This document shows, in pieces, positions 59,368 through 64,000 of a stretch of DNA of 64,000 nucleotides (position 1 is the first letter of the stretch; each line of letters opens with the position of its first letter). Source of the stretch: DASWED01 sp036394995. Its GTDB lineage: Bacteria; Actinomycetota; UBA4738; JACQTL01. Under the pieces are notes generated by a model that was not told where the DNA came from, did not search any database, and saw only the letters and a program-made list of their open reading frames with translations. A program made the translations under genes and the position numbers. The stretch covers positions 8,600 to 72,599 of the forward strand of contig DASWED010000089.1 in NCBI GenBank assembly GCA_036394995.1. The letters run 5' to 3'.

Positions 59368-60563
59368 GGCGGGTGACGGGGACCTCCCGGTGGGTCCAGA
59401 GGTCCGTGGCCGTGCTCCTGGCCGTCGTCGTGACGGGGTGCGAGGCGAGCTCCAGTCGCACCCCGTCCCCCAGCCCCTCCTCACCATCACGGTCGCCGGC
59501 GGCGTCGATCTCGGCCCCGGTTCCGTCGCCGCCCCGCTCCGTTTCCCCCTCCCCATCGGAACGCGTGCGGCTCCAGGGGATCGAGCTGGTCGCGGACCTG
59601 TCGGAGGAGCCGGCGGCGTGGGAGCGGGTCGTGTTCCTCCCGTTCGGCCCGACGGGCGACGAGCTGGGATCGGAGCTCCGGAAGAGGTACGCGTCGGTCC
59701 CGGTCGTCCCGCCATCGCTGGCCGTCGACCGCGACGGCTCCCTGTGGCTCCTGGACTTCGCGAAGCGCCGGGTCGTGCACTACTCCGCGGGAGGCCGCCT
59801 GCTGGACCGGTTCGGCGGGCTCGACGCGAACCGGTTCGAACCCTACGGACAGGACCTCGCGTTCGTGGGGGACGATCTGTACCTGCTCGAGGAGATCCAC
59901 AACGTCCGTGGGTCGCTCCTGCGGTCGGTGACCCGGGACGGGATCGGCCCGCGGATCCCGCTCACCGTGGACGCCGAGCCGATCGTGATGCAGAACTTCG
60001 TGGCTCCGCTCCCGGTGCTGGCCGGCTTCGGGCACGCGGCGCTGGACGAGCATCTCGAGCCTCCGCCCGGAGGCGGTCCCATGGGCGACATGGAGGTCGA
60101 TCCCGCCACCGGGGAGAGCACCATCGTCGACGGCTACGGACTGGCCGACGGCCACCGGATGGGCCTCGAGCTGCTTCCCGTGGGCGACGGCCGGCGGGTG
60201 CGGGTGACCCACTCCTCGGGCTCGGTGGGCACGGTGCTGTCCCTCCGGGTCCACGTGCGGCCCACCGCGACCGGACCCGATCTCCCCGCGAGCGTGGGGT
60301 GGTTCCTGGTCGGGGCCACCGAGCATTCCATCGTGGTGTGGGTCCAGCTCTCACCGACGCGCACGCGGGACTCGAGGCGGTTCGGCGGCGGGCACTGGCT
60401 GTTCCAGGCGTTCGACGACGGCGAGCCCCTCGTGTGGGAGCCCATCCGGACCCCGCCGCTCTCCTCGACCCAGTGGCGGCACCTGACGGTGGGGTTCGAC
60501 GGGTCGATCTACCTCATGCTGGCCACGCGGAACGGGATGCTGATCCTGCGCCGGACGGACTGA
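59364..60563 (+). CDS. Lipoprotein with propeller-like domain
   Basis: 399 residues. Lipobox VVVTGC (LLAVVVTGC) anchors it outside; a Ser/Pro linker to about residue 60 follows. The globular part contains SLAVDRDGSLWLLDFAKRRV, VVHYSAGGRLLDRFGG, FVGDDLYLLEEIHNVRGSLL and YLMLATRNGMLIL, the NHL/YncE-type blades seen also in the first gene of this operon. GTG 59364 overlaps the preceding stop (GTGA); GTG 59373 is an alternative. The operon thus makes two propeller-like proteins flanking a hydrolase. Confidence 0.75.
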   Translation: MRRVTGTSRWVQRSVAVLLAVVVTGCEASSSRTPSPSPSSPSRSPAASISAPVPSPPRSVSPSPSERVRLQGIELVADLSEEPAAWERVVFLPFGPTGDELGSELRKRYASVPVVPPSLAVDRDGSLWLLDFAKRRVVHYSAGGRLLDRFGGLDANRFEPYGQDLAFVGDDLYLLEEIHNVRGSLLRSVTRDGIGPRIPLTVDAEPIVMQNFVAPLPVLAGFGHAALDEHLEPPPGGGPMGDMEVDPATGESTIVDGYGLADGHRMGLELLPVGDGRRVRVTHSSGSVGTVLSLRVHVRPTATGPDLPASVGWFLVGATEHSIVVWVQLSPTRTRDSRRFGGGHWLFQAFDDGEPLVWEPIRTPPLSSTQWRHLTVGFDGSIYLMLATRNGMLILRRTD

Positions 60564-60571
60564 CGGGGCAC

Positions 60572-60577
60572 TAGAAT
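60572..60577 (+). promoter_or_regulatory. -10 box of the amidohydrolase gene
   Basis: TAGAAT ten bases before ATG 60588; leaderless configuration. Confidence 0.45.
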
Positions 60578-60587
60578 CCCCCGGCCG

Positions 60588-62099
60588 ATGCGCACCCTCT
60601 ATCGTGCCTCCCTGGTCCACACCCTCTCCCACCCCACGCAGGGGGAGTGGCTGCTGGTGGACGAGCGCCACGTGGAGCGGGTCGGGGTGGGGGAGCCCCC
60701 CCAGGCGGACCGGGTGGTGGACCTCCCGGGAACGACCATCGTCCCCGGGTTCATCGACGCCCACGTCCACCTCACCGGCACGGGTCTGCACGAGTACGGG
60801 GCCCCGATCGCCGCGGCCACCTCCCGCGAGGAGTTCCTGGGGATGCTGCGGGATGCCGTGGCGGGCGGCGAGCAGGCCCTGCTGGCGCACGGGTTCGACG
60901 AGACCAGGTGGGAATCGCCCGAGCTCCCCGGGATGGATGTGCTCGACGGGCTGTCGCCCTCCCCGGTGATCGCCGTCCGAGCCGACGGACACGTCTCCCT
61001 GGCCAATCGCCAGGCCATCACCGCGGCCGCGGTGGGCGAGATGCCGGGGGTGGAGATCGGACCCGACGGCCGGCCCTCGGGGGTGCTGCGCCGGGAGGCC
61101 AACTGGGCGATCCAGCGGTGGTTCCACGAACAGCTGGACGACCAGGAGGTCCAGCAGCTCCAGCTCCAGGCGGCGGGCCTGGCCGCCAGCCGGGGGATCA
61201 CGTGCGTCCACGAGATGGCCATCCCCACGTCCCGCGGCCCCCGGGACTTCGAGGTGCTGATGGGCCACCGCGAACGGCTGCCGGTGGACGTGGTGCCCTA
61301 CGTCGCGACCACGGAGATCCCATACGTGGTGGACTTCGGGCTCCCCCGGATCGGCGGCGACCTGTCGCTGGACGGATCGATCGGGGCTCGAACGGCCCAC
61401 CTCGAGCGTCCCTACGTCGACGGCGACGGGACCGGGGCCCGATATCTTGCGGACGACGAGCTCGCGGAGTTCTTCCACAACGCCCACCTGGCCGGGCTCC
61501 AGGTCGCCGTGCATGCCATCGGCGACGCCGCGATCGAGCAGGCCGTCGGGTGCTGGGAGCGCGTCTACGCGGCCCTCGACTCCCGGGGCCGGCGCCATTT
61601 CCGGGCCCGGCGGCACCGCGTGGAGCACTTCGAGATGCCGACCCCCTCCCAGGTCGAACGGGCGGCGAACCTGGGCCTGGCCATCTCCGTGCAGCCCTCG
61701 TTCGATGCCGCGTGGGGCCATCCGGGCGCGATGTACGAGCTCCGACTGGGGCCGGAGCGGGCCCGCGGGATGAACCCCTTCCGGACCCTCATGGCCCGGG
61801 GCATGGCCGTGGGCGCGGGCTCGGACTCGCCGGTCACCCCCCTCGACCCGATGGCGGGCATCGCCGCGGCCGAGGGCCACCACGAACCGTTCGAGCGGCT
61901 GTCGCGCGAGGAGGCCGTCCGGCTGTTCACCCGGGGGGCCGCCATCCTGGCCGGGCTGGAGGACAAGAAGGGAAGCCTGGAACCGGGGAAGCAGGCCGAC
62001 TTCGCCGCCTACGACTCCGACCCACTGGCCGAGGGGCCCGTCGAGGGCCTCCGGCCCGTGCTCACGGTCTCGCTCGGCCGCGAGGTCTTCGCCACCTGA
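60588..62099 (+). CDS. Amidohydrolase-family protein (YtcJ-like)
   Basis: 503 residues. TIM-barrel metallo-hydrolase of amidohydrolase family 3. Metal motif GFIDAHVHLTG with His59 and His61, a later His (HAIGDAAIEQAV), RHRVEHFEMP and the Asp of GAGSDSPVTPLDP. Ends LEPGKQADFAAYDSDPLAEG, typical of the family. Its substrate (cyclic amide, formamide or lactam) is unknown; YtcJ relatives are mostly uncharacterised. Leaderless start. It is the last gene before a 556-base non-coding stretch. Confidence 0.88.
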   Translation: MRTLYRASLVHTLSHPTQGEWLLVDERHVERVGVGEPPQADRVVDLPGTTIVPGFIDAHVHLTGTGLHEYGAPIAAATSREEFLGMLRDAVAGGEQALLAHGFDETRWESPELPGMDVLDGLSPSPVIAVRADGHVSLANRQAITAAAVGEMPGVEIGPDGRPSGVLRREANWAIQRWFHEQLDDQEVQQLQLQAAGLAASRGITCVHEMAIPTSRGPRDFEVLMGHRERLPVDVVPYVATTEIPYVVDFGLPRIGGDLSLDGSIGARTAHLERPYVDGDGTGARYLADDELAEFFHNAHLAGLQVAVHAIGDAAIEQAVGCWERVYAALDSRGRRHFRARRHRVEHFEMPTPSQVERAANLGLAISVQPSFDAAWGHPGAMYELRLGPERARGMNPFRTLMARGMAVGAGSDSPVTPLDPMAGIAAAEGHHEPFERLSREEAVRLFTRGAAILAGLEDKKGSLEPGKQADFAAYDSDPLAEGPVEGLRPVLTVSLGREVFAT

Positions 62100-62206
62100 G
62101 GCGTTCGGATCCGGCCATCCCTCGACCAGAAGTGGAGGGTTCTTGGCGCGGGCGGCGCCATGGGAGCGGGGCCAGCCGGGACTCGGACCTCGACCTCGAT
62201 GGAGGA

Positions 62207-62235
62207 TTGACACCCAGGCGCACCGAGCCTACAGT
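62207..62235 (+). promoter_or_regulatory. Near-consensus sigma-A promoter
   Basis: -35 TTGACA is perfect (62207-62212), spacer exactly 17 bases, -10 TACAGT (62230-62235). It is the best promoter match in the window, yet no open reading frame starts nearby. Transcription would begin near 62242. Confidence 0.7.
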
Positions 62236-62241
62236 ACGTCG

Positions 62242-62340
62242 CGCCGCCGACATCGCCGGAGGCGAAGAAGGACCCAGAGGCTGAGTAGAGAACGCGACGC
62301 CCCGGCGTCGCGGCACCAAAGGTCTCTGGGTCCTTCCTGC
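62242..62340 (+). ncRNA. Candidate structured non-coding RNA
   Basis: A 12-bp perfect outer stem (AAGGACCCAGAG, 62268-62279, with CTCTGGGTCCTT, 62324-62335) encloses a large internal loop of 14 bases on one side and 12 on the other, then an inner 8-bp hairpin (GCGACGCC with GGCGTCGC, 62294-62311). The rest of 62100-62655 shows no gene. The form resembles a small RNA or riboswitch aptamer, but I could not match it to RNase P, tmRNA, SRP, 6S or any riboswitch I know. The 5' and 3' ends are guesses. Confidence 0.45.
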
Positions 62341-62529
62341 GTGTCCGAACCCGCCATCGCCCCCCGCCGTGTTCCCCGAGCCGCCGGACCGCACGGTGTT
62401 TCCGGCGAGGTCAACGGGGGGAGGCTGGGGTCCAGGCGCCGTGCCGGTGGGGGAGGGGCGGGAATGAAACCGATCCGGACGATGTTCTGGCGGGTGCCCG
62501 GAACCCGGTGCGTGTCGTCACGGCGGGAG

Positions 62530-62535
62530 TAGAAT
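62530..62535 (+). promoter_or_regulatory. -10 box before the DUF4193 gene
   Basis: TAGAAT about 120 bases before ATG 62656; no good -35. Confidence 0.3.
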
Positions 62536-62655
62536 CCCCCGACCGTTGGCCCGGGAGGACACGGATCGCCGTCGAGGACGGCCTCCCGGAGCCGGGTCGA
62601 ACAGGACGGGGACAGCGCCGCGGCGATGCGTCGCGGCGGATGAGGAACCGAAGAC

Positions 62656-63006
62656 ATGGATGAGAACATCGACGAGCTGACCGAGGACGACGACCTCGAG
62701 ACGACCGAGGACGAGTCCGACGACGACGAGGCGACACCGGAACCCGCCCCCGCCGCACGTGGCGAGGAGGGTGAGGTGGAGTCGAGCCTCGAGGAGCTGC
62801 TGGCCAAGCGGGAGCCCCGTCCGGCGGAGGAGGAGGAAGAGGACGACTCGCTCCTCGCCCTGGGCCGCGACGAGCGGCTGGAGCCGCTCGCGGTCAAGGT
62901 GATCCCCCCGACGGACAAAGAGTTCGTATGCAGCAACTGCCACCTGGTGAAGCACCGGAGCCAGATCGCGAACAAGGAACGCATGCTCTGTCGCGACTGC
63001 GTGTGA
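62656..63006 (+). CDS. DUF4193-family protein
   Basis: 116 residues, an actinobacteria-specific family. The N-terminal 65 residues are a run of Asp/Glu (DELTEDDDLETTEDESDDDE); the conserved end is VIPPTDKEFVCSNCHLVKHR with a zinc knuckle CSNC and CRDC at the very C-terminus. The function is unknown; the position near envelope genes is common. The stop overlaps the start of lnt (GTGA). Confidence 0.9.
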   Translation: MDENIDELTEDDDLETTEDESDDDEATPEPAPAARGEEGEVESSLEELLAKREPRPAEEEEEDDSLLALGRDERLEPLAVKVIPPTDKEFVCSNCHLVKHRSQIANKERMLCRDCV

Positions 63007-64000
63007 GCCCCGGGGGGCTCCCGGAGACCAGGACGGCGGGGCGGGCAGGCGGGCGCCGAAGGGAGCCCCGATCCCGGCGTTCGGGCGGGTTGCCGCTCCC
63101 GGTCGGGATCGGTGCCGCACTGGTCTCGGGGGGCCTGCTGTGGCTGGCCAACCCCCCGGTGGAGCTCCAGCCGCTGGCGTTCGTCGCCGTGGTGCCGTTC
63201 CTGTGGGCGGTCCGGCGGGCCCGGCCGCGCCGGGGGCTCCTCCTGGGCTTCGTGTTCGGGTTCACCTACCTGGCCCTGCTCCTGTACTGGATCCGGCTGT
63301 TCGGCACGCTGGCCTGGGGAGGGTTGGCCGTGACTTCGGCCGCCTACCCGGGGCTGTTCGGCCTGGTGGCGCCGCTGGTGTGGCGCGACGAGCGGTCCCT
63401 GCGGTCGGCGGTGGGCCTGGCCGCGCTGTGGAGCCTCACCGAGTACCTCCGGGCCATGTGGCCGCTCGGGGGGTTCACCTGGGGAGGCCTGGGATACACG
63501 CAGACCGACAACGGATTCCTCATGCCACTGGCGTCGGTGACCGGGGTGTGGGGGCTGAGTCTCATCGTCCTCCTGGTGAACGTCCTCGTGCTCCTGGCGC
63601 TCGAGCGCCTGGGGTTGCTGCCCGAGGACCGGAGGCGGCGCGAGCCGGCGGCCGCCGGCGGAGCCGACCGGACCGGGGCGATGTCCGCGGACCGGCGGGT
63701 GGACCGGGGGTCGTCGCGGCGCCCTGTCCGGGCCGCCCTCCTGGCAGCCGCGGGGATCTCGGTGGTGCTGGCGCCGGGGCTGATCCCGATCCCGCAGCCG
63801 AACGGGCCACCGGTCGACGTGGCCATCCTGCAGGGCAACGACATCGAGCACCGCCTGGCCGATCCGTTCGAGGAGGACGTCCGGATCGCCCGGAACCACG
63901 CCCGGCTGGAACGGGCCCTCGCCTCCGATCCTCCGGACCTCTCGGTGTGGCCGGAGAACTCCCTGGACGAGGACCCCACCTCGTACGCCCCGTTCGGAAG
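63003..64000 (+). CDS. lnt: Apolipoprotein N-acyltransferase, 3' end cut by window
   Basis: 332 codons visible; the gene runs off the right edge. Lnt adds the third acyl chain to lipoproteins at the outer face of the membrane. After a basic tail come membrane helices (PLAFVAVVPFLWAVR, LLLGFVFGFTYLALLLYW, GGFTWGGLGYTQTDNGFLMP), then the nitrilase-like domain start VDVAILQGNDIEHRL and the catalytic Glu318 in LSVWPENSLD. GTG 63003 overlaps the DUF4193 stop. The five or so lipoproteins in this window are its expected substrates. Confidence 0.88.
   Translation, partial: MSPGGLPETRTAGRAGGRRREPRSRRSGGLPLPVGIGAALVSGGLLWLANPPVELQPLAFVAVVPFLWAVRRARPRRGLLLGFVFGFTYLALLLYWIRLFGTLAWGGLAVTSAAYPGLFGLVAPLVWRDERSLRSAVGLAALWSLTEYLRAMWPLGGFTWGGLGYTQTDNGFLMPLASVTGVWGLSLIVLLVNVLVLLALERLGLLPEDRRRREPAAAGGADRTGAMSADRRVDRGSSRRPVRAALLAAAGISVVLAPGLIPIPQPNGPPVDVAILQGNDIEHRLADPFEEDVRIARNHARLERALASDPPDLSVWPENSLDEDPTSYAPFG

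Noticed and set aside
62281..62300. Hammerhead-ribozyme-like CTGAGTAG in the structured RNA
   Set aside because: The core requires CTGANGA and a GAAA after stem II; neither is present.
62143..62655. Short open frames on both strands of the gene-free stretch
   Set aside because: All are Arg/Pro/Ser-rich, lack ribosome binding sites or leaderless boxes at the right distance, and overlap the structured-RNA candidate.

Overview
The window is very GC-rich, gene-dense, double-stranded bacterial DNA. A full Pup-proteasome system (mpa, dop, pup, prcB, prcA, pafA, pafB/pafC), a DUF4193 protein, an F420-type luciferase-like oxidoreductase, a LigB-type ATP-dependent DNA ligase and an MtrA/MtrB/LpqB-like signalling operon all point to Actinomycetota. 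The order mpa - dop - pup - prcB - prcA - pafA - pafB - pafC - tatA - tatC - helY matches the order I recall from mycobacteria, but unrelated genes are inserted. Together with the many genes I cannot name, this suggests a deep-branching, probably uncultured actinobacterial lineage. I cannot place it more precisely. I saw no IS element, prophage, CRISPR array, rRNA or tRNA.

Layout. 1-7.4 kb: SRPBCC fragment, a large transketolase, a hemerythrin-like remnant, a VOC protein, soluble transhydrogenase SthA and DNA ligase. 7.4-15 kb: secreted beta-helix and beta-propeller-like proteins, a ClpS/DUF2017/DUF3054 operon and a cold-shock gene. 15-20 kb: GerMN lipoprotein, histidine kinase and response regulator, then a phosphatase and an HtrA-like lipoprotein protease. 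20-32 kb: a beta-grasp sulfur carrier, TtuA-like tRNA thiolase, TrmI and the proteasomal ATPase, followed by dop-pup-prcB-prcA-P450 and pafA. 32-45 kb: Lrp regulator, transporter, DUF3866, pafBC, tatA/tatC, two small-protein genes, a lipid-kinase-like gene and the HelY helicase. 45-56 kb: secreted glycine-rich and DM13 proteins, a second lipid kinase, an M24 peptidase, two acyl-CoA dehydrogenases, an LLM oxidoreductase, CysS and a second Lrp regulator. 56-60.6 kb: a stand-alone reverse transcriptase followed on the same strand by three overlapping exported-protein genes. 60.6-64 kb: an amidohydrolase, a 556-base gene-free stretch with a near-consensus promoter and a structured-RNA candidate, DUF4193 and the start of lnt.

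How it works together. The 20-45 kb block joins tRNA modification by a ubiquitin-like sulfur carrier to Pup tagging, proteolysis, DNA-damage regulation by PafBC and Tat export. Many first genes of transcription units lack a Shine-Dalgarno sequence and instead have a TAnnnT -10 box 6-10 bases before the start codon, which implies widespread leaderless mRNAs. I used this signature to choose several starts.

The most unusual element is the 360-residue reverse transcriptase at 56200-57282. Its catalytic aspartates are intact, its ribosome binding site lies inside a predicted hairpin, and it has no intron, phage or recognisable retron RNA beside it.
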